From Aphrocallistes beatrix (Eukaryota; Porifera; Hexactinellida; Sceptrulophora; Aphrocallistidae): a DNA stretch of 64,000 nucleotides. Below the pieces are notes generated by a model, which saw nothing but the letters and a program-made list of their open reading frames with translations, was not told where the DNA came from and did not search any database. The stretch lies in the NCBI GenBank assembly GCA_963281255.1, contig OY725497.1:4332968-4396967 (forward strand), given 5' to 3'. Below are positions 1-11,941 of this stretch, in pieces; positions within the stretch are counted from its first letter, which is position 1, and each line of letters starts with the position of its first letter. A program made the position numbers and the translations under genes.

Positions 1-550
1 CGATTGCCCTGCTACTGTTCCATAGATACCCCAGGTACTCGCTGGACCTGTACATCTTCCCTGCTCTCTCCGAAACTTTGCATTGCCAGGTTCCGGTATT
101 GGTGTTGTTCAGCTCTGCGCAGACTACCTTCAATCCTTCCCTGTCCGCTAGCTCCTGCACTGCTACCACGTCCAGCCGGTTGTTCAGGATGATGCCGACT
201 ATGGTCTGCAGCACGTTTGGATCGGATGATTTTGTCTTTGAGAAGGACAAAAGGTTCCAGGTCGCTATCCTGTAGTCCCCTTGCCCTCGCGTGAGAGTGT
301 ACTTCCTAGAGAGAATGGAGCTATTGCGAGTGGCCTTTCTGTTCAGTCCAAGACTAAAATTTGCATTATTAGCTGAGATGTGTTGGTCCATTGGCGCAGA
401 CTGGGAACGTCTTTGATTCGGAGTATTTGAACCAAGGAGCGGTGATTCCTCATTGTTTGCTGCTGAGTCACGATTCCTTTGTCCAGGTGCAGAGTTTGGT
501 CTCAGAAGATCAGACTCATTAGCCTTATTTCTTGAACTCATGCAGCCCAT
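1..550 (-). CDS. EEPD1-like endonuclease/exonuclease/phosphatase domain protein, 3' part outside window
   Basis: On the minus strand an open frame runs from an ATG at 550-548 to the window edge (183 codons). After about 110 low-complexity residues comes an EEP-fold start: ATWNL carries the conserved Asn, and AVQEL carries the metal-binding Glu. The sequence from there to the edge resembles the catalytic domain of vertebrate EEPD1, a 5' nuclease acting at stalled forks and also linked to the plasma membrane. The protein begins Met-Gly-Cys, as expected for N-myristoylation plus palmitoylation; EEPD1 also starts Met-Gly and is acylated. The two helix-hairpin-helix motifs of vertebrate EEPD1 are not visible in the short N-terminus. 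The gene is divergent from CFDP1. Family assignment is fairly sure; exact orthology is less so. Confidence 0.7.
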   Translation of the reverse strand, partial: MGCMSSRNKANESDLLRPNSAPGQRNRDSAANNEESPLLGSNTPNQRRSQSAPMDQHISANNANFSLGLNRKATRNSSILSRKYTLTRGQGDYRIATWNLLSFSKTKSSDPNVLQTIVGIILNNRLDVVAVQELADREGLKVVCAELNNTNTGTWQCKVSERAGKMYRSSEYLGYLWNSSRAI

Positions 551-704
551 TTTAAAGATTCTATATTCTTTTTGAGTTACCTAATCAGACATATTATAGT
601 ATTACTCAATGGCTTAGTGGCCTATTATGATAAAGTAACATATACGCACAAGTAACGTTATACCTACACAATATAATTTTGGAAATCCTATTTTTCATAG
701 AGTA
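551..704. promoter_or_regulatory. Divergent intergenic promoter region of EEPD1-like and CFDP1
   Basis: Only about 155 bp separate the two divergent start codons, so regulatory sequence is probably shared. The stretch is AT-rich with no clear TATA box. A splice-acceptor-like sequence ends at 700, four bases before the CFDP1 ATG. Confidence 0.35.
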
Positions 705-1286
705 ATGAGTGATCAGAATGAGTCGAGCGATGAATCGGACGAGGAATACGTTCCACCGACTAAACAGTCTAAACCCACGAATTCAGGGAGTGAAGATCAA
801 GAGCAGGACTTAGCACAAAAAGATCACAAATGCAACTCTCTTGATAAACAGACGCTGGATGCCTTGTGGCAGGATTTCAAGCAAGACACTGCTTCCTTTG
901 TTTCCCCTTTTGTTCCGAATCAAGAAACCGAATCAAAGACGAAGGAAAACAAACCAATAGAAACAAAGTCTAAGTACGAAGAAGAGGTATCGAATCTGCC
1001 ACCAAGGAAATGTTCTTCAAGAGTCGATGAGACTGAAATCCGTGCTCCAAGGAAGTCGCGTTTGAACCATCTCCTGACCGCACGAGCCATGAAGAAGCGA
1101 GATAAACCTGAGAATATTCTGCACAGCTCAAAACATGATTGGGAACGGTTGAAGGTTCGTGAGGATTTGTCAGAAGAGCTGACTCACCACAATAAAGATG
1201 GATTCATCCAGAGACAAGATTTCCTGAAACGATGCGAAGAGAGAGAGCACGATGACCTCCTGGATGCGAAGAAGAGAAAGAAATGA
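705..1286 (+). CDS. CFDP1: Craniofacial development protein 1 / BCNT-domain protein
   Basis: Intronless 193-residue protein. The N-terminus is acidic (SSDESDEEYVPP, like the DEDYVP segment of human CFDP1). A DALWQDF segment corresponds to the DELWASF motif. The C-terminal ~70 residues form the BCNT domain, with the conserved pattern HDWERLK...EELTHHNKDGFIQRQDFL. BCNT proteins (yeast Swc5) are subunits of SWR1/SRCAP-type remodelers that place H2A.Z in chromatin. The protein is shorter than the human one (about 300 residues), the loss being in the middle linker. It shares a promoter region with the divergent EEPD1-like gene. Confidence 0.85.
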   Translation: MSDQNESSDESDEEYVPPTKQSKPTNSGSEDQEQDLAQKDHKCNSLDKQTLDALWQDFKQDTASFVSPFVPNQETESKTKENKPIETKSKYEEEVSNLPPRKCSSRVDETEIRAPRKSRLNHLLTARAMKKRDKPENILHSSKHDWERLKVREDLSEELTHHNKDGFIQRQDFLKRCEEREHDDLLDAKKRKK

Positions 1287-1422
1287 GTGACAGGCACTCT
1301 GGTATGACGTAGTTGAGTTAGGTTATAAACTTTAATTAAGATAACTGTATTGTAAGTTGAGATCTCTGTCAACGAATCAGATTGCAGGGAGGCAACGCGC
1401 TATTTTTGAAATGCACATATCC

Positions 1423-1430
1423 TATAAATA
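1423..1430 (+). promoter_or_regulatory. TATA box of the TSSK-like kinase
   Basis: TATAAATA lies 63 bp upstream of the kinase ATG. Given the usual ~30 bp distance to the transcription start, the 5' UTR would be about 30-40 nt. Most other genes in the window have no such box, consistent with a tissue-restricted gene. Confidence 0.5.
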
Positions 1431-1492
1431 GGAGCGAATAGTCCCAGTAACATTCCATTCCTTTTCTTATTTCCATCTGCTTCAAAACTTCA

Positions 1493-2449
1493 ATGGCCAA
1501 GGCTTGTACTAAAATCTTTCACTCGTCCAGTTCTTCCTCCCCGGACCGATCTTCCCAGCTCGACTCTCTTCTCAGAGAGGAGGGATACCTCCCAGGCCGC
1601 ACTCTCGGTGCCGGCGCCTACGCCAAGGTCAAAGAGGCGTGTCACGTTCAGAAGAAATGCATGGTGGCATTGAAGATTATTGACCTCAGCAAAGCGCCAG
1701 ACAATCTGATGAAAAAGTTTCTACCACGCGAACTCGACTCTCTCCGCGAGATAGACCATCCCAACGTCCTTCGCATGCTGAGCTCCCTGCACCTCCCTTC
1801 CCAGCACCTGGTCCTCGTCACGGAGCTAGCGGAGAATGGAGACCTCCTGGACTACATCAACAAGAACCGCAGACTCTCCGAGGAGAAAGCTAGAGACATT
1901 TTCATCGATTTGATCAACGGAATGGACTACCTCCACGGACGCGGGATAATGCACCGCGACCTCAAGTGCGAGAACCTCCTGCTCGGGAAGGAGAATAACC
2001 TCGTCATAGCGGACCTCGGTTTCGTGACGAAGGAGTCCGGCCGATTGAGTACGTACTGCGGGTCCATAGCCTACGTCGCTCCTGAAGTCCTCCGGAAGCA
2101 GCCGTACTTCGGAAAACCTGCAGATGTGTGGAGCATGGGCGTCATTCTCTACGCCATGCTCTACGGGAAGCTGCCCTTCAAGGAGTCGGACCTCGTGACT
2201 AAAGGTGCAAAGGTCATGTCCTGCATTGACTACAACACGCGACAGCCTCTCAGTGAGGAAGTGCTCCACTTCTTGCAGCACCTGCTGGCCTACGAACCTG
2301 AGTCCAGACTTAGCACCTCTCAAATGCTCTCGCACTCCTGGATCCTAGGAAGCAAGGCGAGTCAGAGCTCCATCACTTCTGGAGGCAGTACTGTCGACTC
2401 ACAAGACAGCCTCTCTCTCTCAAGGAATAGGAAACCTGGTCACCTGTAG
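1493..2449 (+). CDS. Testis-specific serine/threonine kinase (TSSK) family protein
   Basis: Intronless 318-residue kinase. Visible elements are a glycine loop (GAGAYAKV), the catalytic Lys61 in ALK, HRDLKCEN with Asp156, and YVAPEVL. The closest family by eye is TSSK (AMPK-related kinases of late spermatogenesis): small size, essentially a bare kinase domain, CGSIAYVAPEVL activation segment, and usually intronless. The magnesium-binding motif is Asp174-Leu-Gly instead of DFG. Lys, HRD Asp and the magnesium Asp are all kept, so catalysis is plausible. The C-terminal ~35 residues are a Ser-rich tail. The gene is richer in GC than its surroundings, which fits a retrocopy origin. The exact TSSK number cannot be assigned. 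Confidence 0.75.
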   Translation: MAKACTKIFHSSSSSSPDRSSQLDSLLREEGYLPGRTLGAGAYAKVKEACHVQKKCMVALKIIDLSKAPDNLMKKFLPRELDSLREIDHPNVLRMLSSLHLPSQHLVLVTELAENGDLLDYINKNRRLSEEKARDIFIDLINGMDYLHGRGIMHRDLKCENLLLGKENNLVIADLGFVTKESGRLSTYCGSIAYVAPEVLRKQPYFGKPADVWSMGVILYAMLYGKLPFKESDLVTKGAKVMSCIDYNTRQPLSEEVLHFLQHLLAYEPESRLSTSQMLSHSWILGSKASQSSITSGGSTVDSQDSLSLSRNRKPGHL

Positions 2450-2653
2450 TGACTGATGTTCTATTTTTATATATCCACACTTATACCAAATGAAATGAAA
2501 TGAAATGAATGAATATTTGAGACTGATAATTTACTGTATTTTGCTACACACGTTAGAGATTAATCTAATTCCGCATAATTACCTGAATTAATTCTACATA
2601 GTTGCTGCCTGGTTAAGTAACTGACATTCTGTACCTTCCATTGGTCTATTAGA

Positions 2654-5600
2654 ATGAGTGATTCATCGGATGGGAAGAGAGACCTACTTTCAGACTTAGC
2701 GCCGAATCCCCCTTCTCAATACGCGGCTGATCTCTCTGAACTGGACCCCTACTTTACCTCACCCACCAATAATCTTCAATCTCCCCTGATTTCCTTCTCC
2801 GCAACGAGCAGTAAGGATCCGCCATTTACCCCGACTAAAGACCTGCAGGAGCAGATAGGAAACCTCATGATGTCTTCTCCCATTCCCTCTAACCTACCAC
2901 CAGCTCTAATCGACCTTGGCTCTGATCACACGGACCCAAATGCAGGATATCAAACCGCTACCTCTAGCACGACTGACGTGAACCCGTCCGAGACCTTCAC
3001 CACTCCTCCTAGCAGTCCGGTGAACCCCCTTCAGACTCTCACACCTTTCGAGATCTCTTCCCCTATTCCGTCTCTGCCTGAGTCACCTGGTGTGCTCCCA
3101 CATCCGTCTGACCGCTCTAGTATTCCTAAGGAGACTATTTCAGTATCTGATACGCCGTTTCTCTCTGAACGCTTTGATACATCAAATCAAACCAATGACT
3201 TTACAGATCCTTTGCCCCACAACGATAAGGTAGAGCAGGAATTTCCTGTTCATGTTCCTAACAACAAGAATACATATACGGAATGCTCTGCTTCTCCTCC
3301 CCGAATATCTCCAGCATCAGACAGCTGTACTCCCAACACGATATCTCACACAGTGTCAGCTGACGGAACACACACAGGCAGTATGCTGCTCATACAAGGG
3401 ATGGCGGACACCATTACCTTAGATAAGTTGAAGCTGCATTTCAATGCTTATCGCTCCTGCATTCATGTTGTGGACCTAGTCCCGGACCCCATGAACAGTG
3501 CTCTTCAGTTGGGAGTGGTTAAGTTCTACTCTCCAGAGCTGGCACGCAATCTGCTGAAGGAATTCCAGCAACTGCCTCTCTCCGGATGCACGCACAAACT
3601 AACCGCCGAATCTTGTGAGATCCCTCTCCCCCCTCTTCCCCAGGCCGTGGATGGCGACCCTATGGACGAGCTGGAGAGCTCGAGTTCAGTGATGGAGGGC
3701 GCTCCCATTTGCAGGGAGCGGAGAACCAGACCTGTGTCCCCTGCCAGTCTGGAGTTCTCTCCTTGCGAAGGCGCCAGGTCAGACTCCCAGCGGGTCCCAA
3801 ACAGGTGTACAGGACGCTTTTCTTCCAAATACCCGCGAATCGAATCCCAATCTCAGTCAAGTGATGCCCCAGTCCATGCAGTCATGATCAAAAATATACT
3901 GAAGACCCAGAATTTCAAGAAACTACAGTCATACGTTGAGAATTGGTGGGGCGATCAGATCCACTCTATCAAACCTGTTCCAGACAAGATTAGCATCCAG
4001 TACAACATACTGTACATCAACGTGTATGGCGAGAATCTTCCCGAGGTGATAGCGAGCAAGCTGCGTGAAACCGAACACGTGTTCCACCCCATGGTGATAG
4101 AAATCAGGTACTACACAGCGCTTGGTGGCAATGTTAAAGCCGCCCCGATCAAACCGAAGTGTCAGAAAGAGATATTCCCTGAGAATAATTTCTCTACTAG
4201 AGCAGATGACTCTCCTCACTTTCATATTCCGCCCTATGATCAAGAAGAGTACCCTCAGATGGACCCAGGGCCCCCTCCCTTCCCTCCCCAGGACTGCACC
4301 CCCTCTGCTCCCCCTTACCCCATTGAGGATTCGCCCCCGACTACTCTCATCTTAGATCAGGTGTTTGGAGCTGTTACCGAAGAATTAATGATGGAATACT
4401 TCAGAGACTTCTTAGATTATGCTTTGAATTGGGAAGCTTATCCGGATGGAGGAGGTTTTACCCGTGTTGAAGTTCAGTTCTCCAGTAAACGGGCTGCCTT
4501 ACAGGCCATGAGGAGTCTGGAGCAAACTCCTCTCAACGGAGGGAATGTTCTATTCAGCATTGGCCGAGCTAACCCCAAACCGGACCCTCCTCCGCTGGAT
4601 CCAGTGCCGATTCCTCCAATCAGGACAGAAGAGCCCCTGGCCTATCTCATTATTACAGGAGCCGGTAATGACGTCACTGCAGAAGAATTTGAAAACGAAA
4701 CGGTTCTGAAAAGGTACAAAAAATTATATTCGGATCTCAGAGTGCAAACCAAGTCAAATACTGGAGAAAAGCGAATACGGGTCTCGTTTCACGATAGAGA
4801 TGCTATCATAGAGGCTGAGTCTTCTTTCTTACAAAGCAGTTTCAGACGTAGGCAGCTTGATGTCAAGATAGAATCTATCGAGCAGAAGGAACCGATAACT
4901 CCAAAACAAGAACATAAGCCTCTTCCCACTTTGAAAGGTTCCCCATCGAATGAATGTAAGGTAGTCGTGAGAAAAATTCCTCCTGGTACGAAAGAATTTG
5001 AAGTATATACGCTGTTTAATCAATACGGAAATATCATAAAGGATATAGAGTTGAAACTTATGAGTCAGACCTCCACTCTACTTCAGTGCAATATTGTGTT
5101 TGAAAATTCCGAGAGTGCTAATAGAGCTGCGCAAGACCAAATCTCTTGCAAAGGCCAGACTCTAGATGTCAAGCTATTGTCTGAACTGATCCAGACTGAG
5201 TCCACTGAGATGGAGTTTATGCAGACAGAAGAAACCCCAACAGAGCAGATCCCTCAGTAAGTTAAATTATACAAGCGCGCTTCGCTTGCTTGCGCTGCAA
5301 TAATAAAATGGGGTGGAGTTAGTTATAGTCGAAAAACTGAAATTTCTAATTATAAAAAGGTGCCAATGACGTCATAATTCCATGATGAGTCGACATTTTG
5401 GTCTGAGGTCAGAACTTAGTGGAGCCATTGCCAAAATTCTCCTACATACTCCCACAAATCAGCTTTCTGTGCCAGATAGTTTATTCACCAATTCGTTACA
5501 GAGACCCAAACAATATACGTACATGTACTCATTAATCGAGTTTTAATATTAAGGATTCTCGTTTAAGAACCATTCAGACCATAAAAAGTAGTCTTATGAA

Positions 5601-8600
5601 TCTCAAATGATTCATAAATAATGTAAATTATATTATTTTATAGTAGATTTGATTTTCCTCCCATAATATTTGTCCGAATTAGTTAAACTTAATATTTTAT
5701 ATCAAATGCACTCACTGTGCTGTTGTAGGGCTACAGCTAGCAGGAACATCAGTCCAGAGTTGATGATATTTATCAAGACAAAGTTCAAGAACCATATCGA
5801 CAACTTTAAGCCACAGGGCACAGTTACGTATGATGAAAAGCTGGGAATTTTAACTGTCACCCATCCAGACCATCGAGAGTTTCTTCGATTCGAGAAGGAT
5901 GTGTTGGATGAGGTGAACCGAATATCTGCATATTGTATTTGTTTGTATAATCGTACTCGTTTAATGTTAGTTGGTATCTTTGTTAGATTGACGAAGTATT
6001 TACAAATTTGGACGGAGACGGAATGAGATTGTTGAATAGTCCAATCCAGAATTATCCATCTTGCATTGAAATGATCTGTGGAGTCCTCAGAGATACGAAG
6101 CAGATCGATTATATGACGAACCACTATCCGGATCAAATTCATATTTTCGGTGACAAGTTGTCAGTCAGTGTTACCGTGAAGAAGATAAGGGAGGCACTCT
6201 ATTCACAGTTACTAATCACTTGGTAAGGATGTATGTAGACGTATAATATGCAAAAAAATATTTCTAAGGTTTTTTTAGTTTATGTCTTAATTTAGTTGGA
6301 ATATTATAATTAACCTTTTAAAAATAAAATTTTATTTTGATGAAAAAAAAGGTTGAATTGTGATAATCATAATTTTCATTATTTACAGTCCACTCGTGTT
6401 CTTCTTCAAAAGTTTCCCTTGCACCTTACACCCTAACACCAACCAGTTCCACATTTCAGACCTCACAGTGAATATCAAAGGTACCTCTTCAGTAGAGCAA
6501 TGCAAGGAAATCAGAGATTCAATGCAACAAGTTGTTTCATCTTGTTGTGTTAAACCCTTGAAGATGAATCAGAAACTGCTGAGACCAGCTCATGTGTTCA
6601 TCACGAGAAATGATTTATGCGTATGCTTATTGATACAGACTCAAGATGGTGAATTTCTTGATAAAGCGGATAAAGCTATTCCGGGAGGTAGCTGTTATGT
6701 CTGTGGTCTGAAAGAGCATATAGATCCCCTGATCCCAGTCCTGGAGAATCCGATCGAAGAGAGAGTATCTTTATCTCTGAAGGCTCTAAAGAAGTTTACT
6801 AAAACAACTGACAAGGGTACCATATTATTAGAAAAATTCAAAGCGAAAAGTAAGGTTCATATATGCTTGGAAAAACAGACTGTCATCGTCACAGGGTTTA
6901 TTCATGATGACATTAATGCCATGGTTGAGGAATTGAAGAAAAAACTTGAAGATGTGAATATAGTTCTGGAAGAGCGCTATTTGGAGTCACTGCAGGTAAG
7001 GACTATGATGGAATTGCAAATTCTCTTTTCCAATATTTTAAAATAATTATGAAAGGTGTTGCTTGGTCATATTTATAATAGAAACGAGATCTCAACTGTT
7101 ATTATAGGGTATTCCAGTCTACGAGGATTTATTTCGAATATCACACTTAGAGAGCTCTGAAATTAATATTTCCGATGTGTTAGGAGTGGTTCCCAACCTG
7201 GGGTCCATAGACCCCTTAGTGGTCCACATAAAATATCGGGGGGGCACAGGATTCAAAATTTTGTATTACGGTTAATAGGAGGGATCCACAGAATATAAGA
7301 ACATTGCTATAGGGGTCCACAACCAAAAAAAGTTGAAAACCACTGTGTTCGGATATTCACGTTCTTTTCATTTTAGAAGTCTTACTTGTTAACTGGACAA
7401 GCCAGAGACCAGAACTTAATATCGCATATCATTCAAGATTTGGAATGTCGCATCCAATTGAATGTGAAAATACAAAATGATCAAGTCGTTCTATCTGGAG
7501 ACCAGGACTCGTTGCACAGCTGTGAGGCTAACCCTCAGGAGCTAGTCGAGTTCTTTAGATGGAGAATTCCTATCAAGACATTCCATAAAGTAGTAGAAGA
7601 ATCTTCAGCACAGATCTTTATGAAATTGATATATAGTTATCTTAATGATTTGAGTAGTCAGGAAAATTTCTTTATTTTTAAAATTACCAAGCCACAACCA
7701 ATGAAAAACCGCCCAGGCTCTAGTGACATTCAAATCCTTATCACTGCTGATGTCTCGACTATAGCTTTGATTGAACCCAAAGTAAAGGTATGTTCATTAT
7801 TATTGAAATGATTTCTCTATATACTCTAAATTAGCTCTTCTATTACAACCTATTATTGTTATAAAATGAAATGATTGTTTGATGCCAGTTCTCTCATTAG
7901 GAAATACGTCCCAAATCTGAATGTGTTAAATTGAGAAGAGAAGATCTGAACTTAGTATTAACAACTGCATCAGGCAAGATTGAGCGAATTCAAGCATCAG
8001 AATACCTCCACATAATATTTGACAGACAAGAATGTAAGCTTCAAGTCTTTTCGATTGGTCTATCATCAAGAACTGCGCAAAATATGATCGATTCTGCGCT
8101 TTCCGATGAAAGCGATTCGAGAGAATTGCAAATAACCCCAATGCTTGCGTTCTTTATTCGAGAGAAAAATCTCATCAACATTCTCACCGATAAATGGCAA
8201 TGTAATATGAAAATAATCGAAGTGAGAGAAAATGAACAGTTTATCACATGCTTTCGAATAGATGGTAAGAGGGAATCTCTTGAAAAAGTAGCCAATCATA
8301 TCGCTGCCATGAATAAGGATCTATATTCTAAACCAGTCGAAATAAAATTTCCATCCAAAAAATTCTGTTCCCAATTCCACGCAGAAATTCTCAAAGTTAT
8401 AACTGCTATAAAAGGAGAATCTAATATCGTCATTGATGCGCGAAGCATTTCAGGAAAAGATCCAAATGATATTGGACAGGCCAAAGTTAATTTTATTTCG
8501 ACTTTTAGTTCTGAAGTCAATAAGCTTTCTGACACATTTTCTAATCTGATAAAATTTAGCGAAACAACCCCAGTTCCTCTCTTACCTGCACAGCATGCGA

Positions 8601-11011
8601 AACTAGCATCAGATATGTTACCTACACTTATAAGTCTAAGTATGAGCCGACACTACTATATCGTCCTCAGTCGTGAAAATGTTTCTATTAAAGCACTCAA
8701 CTATTTTGCTAAAACCGCTCTTCCTTGTGGAGAACAAGACATACAACCGTACTTAGAGATCTCTTCTTGTGAATATCGAGCTGATAATTTGGTTATCTTC
8801 AACCTCCTCAACAATCAACCGTCTCGAGTTAAACTGAATGCTCTCGGAGTAGACAACTCAGTCAACATTCTACCCCCTTCTTCTCCAGAACAGCCATTCA
8901 AACTAGAAGGGAAACACGTGAATGTACAAACTGTGTTCGCTGAAATTAAGAAGTATGTGCAGGAACTATGGCAGTATCTGGGAACGTGTGAAGTTTCTGT
9001 ACACTGTCCATTGTCCGCAATACAAGCAGATCCTGAAATCTTTAAATTCCTCTCTGGCCTATCTCATCCAAACATAAACATTCAATACAAATTCCCCAGT
9101 CAATCTCAAATCATAGTAGGCGAAAAACTGATCACTTCCTACGAGCTCTCTCTGAAGTCACATATCCTAAGTATAGATTTACGGAAGGGAGACATCACAA
9201 AAATGAAAGTTGATGCCATTGTAAATGCTGCCAATGATAATCTCGATCATTGCGGTGGAGTAGCTCTAGCGATTAGCAATGCTGGAGGTCCTATCGTACA
9301 ACAGTCGAGTACGGAACACGTTAAGAGACATGGAAAAGTTCCTGTGAGTCATAATGTGATATTACCTCCCGGTAATCTACCTTGTCAATCTGTCATCCAT
9401 GCAGTTGGTCCTATCTGGGACTCCATGAATCAGAATAAAGTAAAGAATGAGTTAGGACATTGTGTGTTTAACATCTGTCAAAAGGCGGATAACGCTGGGT
9501 TTTCCTCCGTCGCTATTCCCACGATATCAGCTGGAATATTCGGTTTTCCTCTCCAACTGTCTACCTCCATCATTATTGAGGCTATTGAACACTTCTTTTC
9601 TATCCAACCTAATTACTCACTTCGTAAATTGATTCTGATCGACATACAAGATGAAGCAATGGTTCAATTTCAGAAAATTTGTAATCAAAAAGACAAATTT
9701 AGACATTGTCCTATTCCTCAACCTTTCTTACCTATCCAAAAGAAGGCATCGTCTTCTGCTCCACAGATTTTGTTCGAGTGGCAGGAGAATGATTGCACTT
9801 GGTGTTCATATTCTGAATCAGATCATAATAATATAAGAACAGCTTACAAAGCCAATCCTAAAGGAACCGTAAAAACTTCTCGCAAAAAATACACATACAC
9901 TGTTGATTTTATATCCATGGTTCAGACAAATGACCAGACTCAAGCCCAAAGAAAGATTCGAATGACCAATTTGGCCCCTGCTACCGACTCTGTTCCAATG
10001 TCTGCCTCTCCCCCCGCTTCTTGGAAAGAAATCTCTTTTGAGAAAGTTGAGTTCTTCGGCCCGAGAGACACCCTTGAATCCGTCAAGCAGCAATTCACTG
10101 CGTTAACTCAGAAATTGGTTGCAAAAACGGAATTTCCTGTGACTTGTCAGATGCAAGATTTAATTCGGATTGTAGATTCTTGCAAGACAGAATACGCAAA
10201 ATTTGATTTGGAACAATCTGATGATGGAAATAACAAAGTATTAATTGAAGGTTTTGCCAGAGAAGTGATAGAAAGTGAGAGGAATATTACTGCGGAACTT
10301 CTAAAGCTGTTGCAAGTTCAGGATCCACAATTCGCGCCTACACCAAAACATTGGAACCCTCACACTGCTAACGAGATGTGTAGGCTCGTTAGTTTGCAAC
10401 CTACTTCGCCAGAATATCTTGATGTTGTCAATAAGTTCAAGTCAACACTTCCTACTGCAGTCATCGTGAAGATAGAACGGATCCAGAATACTTGGTTATG
10501 GACTCGGTACCAACAGGACAAGCAGCGTATCGTTCAGAAGAGCACGACCGGTGCAAATGAAGTGTTTGTATATCACGGAACTAGGACTACTAACCCTATG
10601 TCAGTTTATAAAGGCGCTCAGGGATTTGACTTTCGATTCTCAAGTCAAGGTATGTGGGGCAATGCGAACTATTTCGCTGTTAACGCTTCTTACTCGCATA
10701 GTTACGCGCACACTCTTGGAGACGGGAGTAATCAAATGTTCAGTGTCAGGATTTGTGCTGGAGATGTCATTGATTTGCCTCCGAATGGAAGTCTGAGATT
10801 GCCTCCACCGAAACCTCAGGCTGCCTCTCTCGCTCAGTCAACTCAACTAGGTTTTCTGCTTCCTACACCTCCGACCACCCAGGATGCTGTAGCTCCCCAG
10901 TTCGCTAATGATCCATACGACACCGTGTCCGGATTCACAAGCGGATCAAAGGTGTATATGATCTATGAGAACGGCCGAGCCTACCCCGAGTACCTCATCA
11001 CATACAGATAG
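2654..11011 (+). CDS. PARP14-like mono-ADP-ribosyltransferase, copy A (multi-RRM, macro, WWE, ART)
   Basis: Six exons by conserved GT-AG sites: 2654-5256, 5729-5912, 5987-6222, 6389-6995, 7377-7787, 7901-11011. Phases match and give 2383 residues. Exon 1 is Ser/Pro-rich, then carries five RRM-like segments (about residues 243-320, 407-487, 563-642, 662-742, 768-842). Exons 2-5 and the start of the last exon are alpha/beta repeats resembling PARP14 KH-like modules (inference). The last exon has a macro domain (about 1765-1947; GDIT, NAAN, GGVA, SAGIFGFP), a WWE-like domain (about 1969-2029) and a C-terminal ART domain. Its triad is His2239 (YHGT), Tyr2271 (NYFA) and Leu2379 (YPEYLITY). H-Y-L instead of H-Y-E predicts mono-ADP-ribosylation, as in PARP10/14/15. 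First of three tandem paralogues and the only one with the long exon 1. Confidence 0.88.
5272..5555 (-). mobile_element. Short non-autonomous Helitron-like element in intron 1 of PARP copy A
   Basis: Read on the minus strand it starts TCCTTAATATTAAAACTCG and ends in a GC-rich hairpin-like tail finishing GCGCTTG. It sits between an A and a T with no target duplication. A second copy with the same two ends is in PARP copy B (17034-18094). TC start and A^T insertion are Helitron hallmarks; the final CTTG departs from the canonical CTRR, so the class is tentative. Confidence 0.45.
7186..7345. mobile_element. hAT-type MITE in intron 4 of PARP copy A
   Basis: About 160 bp with hAT-like ends: left GTGGTTCCCAACCTGGGGTCC-type, right ending AAAACCACTG, complementary to each other. 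Flanking 8-bp duplications are TGTTAGGA (7178-7185) and TGTTCGGA (7346-7353), 7 of 8 identical. There is no coding capacity. The left terminal CA appears lost. Confidence 0.65.
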
Positions 11012-11511
11012 AATGTGTCTTCATGTTGCTTGATTGTATTTAGAATAAGCACCTTAGGTTCAGTGTGTCGTCATGTTGGGTTTAACTCAAGCTATCTTAT
11101 ATAGCAGTAAGTATTTGAATAGTTTCGTATGTTTGTATTTTCATATCTATTTTCTTTATGTTTATGGATGCTTACACATGTGATATTACAGTACAGTTAA
11201 TACTTTCGTTGCAGAGTCTAGTATAATATCCCAGCCCATAGCATTCTATATACTAAGGCAATGGCACTCACCAAAAAATTAGTACCATGGATTGGTTAAA
11301 TACTTCAAAACCAATAATTTTGATATTGTAGATACGTATTTCAATTTTCCATCAATTTAGGCATTCACCCCCCTGAAAAACTAACTATTATTTCAGAACA
11401 ATTGAAATGAGATATATTATTTGGTTTTTAATGCACATAGTCGAATTATTTAATACTTAATACATACAAAATATCAAAAGAATAGTTAATCACAATATTG
11501 AGACTTGAGGG

Positions 11512-11637
11512 ACAGACTTGACTTGACATGACTTGACTTGACATGACATGACATGACATGACATGACATGACATGACTTGACTTGACATGACTTGACATG
11601 ACATGACATGACATGACATGACTTGACTTGACATGAT
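11512..11637. repeat. Pentanucleotide satellite (ACATG/ACTTG)n
   Basis: About 25 uninterrupted 5-bp units, each either ACATG or ACTTG, mixed in runs. No coding meaning; the open frame across it on the minus strand is an artefact of the repeat. Confidence 0.9.
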
Positions 11638-11941
11638 TTCTGCTGAGGGTGCAGATACATCGTCGTCATAGGTGTAACTCCAGGGGTGGCAGGGGTAGCG
11701 TGCCACCACAGACCTAAATGTTATGTTGACTTGGGGTGACATGAAAATCAAAATAGTTACGCCTATGATCGTCGTTAAACGACTATTCTTCCCTACCCAA
11801 TTCACATTGAACGTTTCCTAAACATCATTAACGAATTTCAAGAACTCAACAGTTTAGTTCTGGTCTACACTGTTCTTATCCATCATATAAGCTAACAGTC
11901 CGGCTGAAGTTGACTAATAGAAAATCTTAAGGGCCAAAATT

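Noticed and set aside
4-275. Plus-strand frames at the left edge of the window
   Set aside because: They lie antisense to a clearly better minus-strand frame with EEP-family motifs.
11446-11805. Minus-strand frame of 119 codons across the pentamer satellite
   Set aside because: The middle is simply the translated repeat (SSQVMSCHVM); no real protein character.
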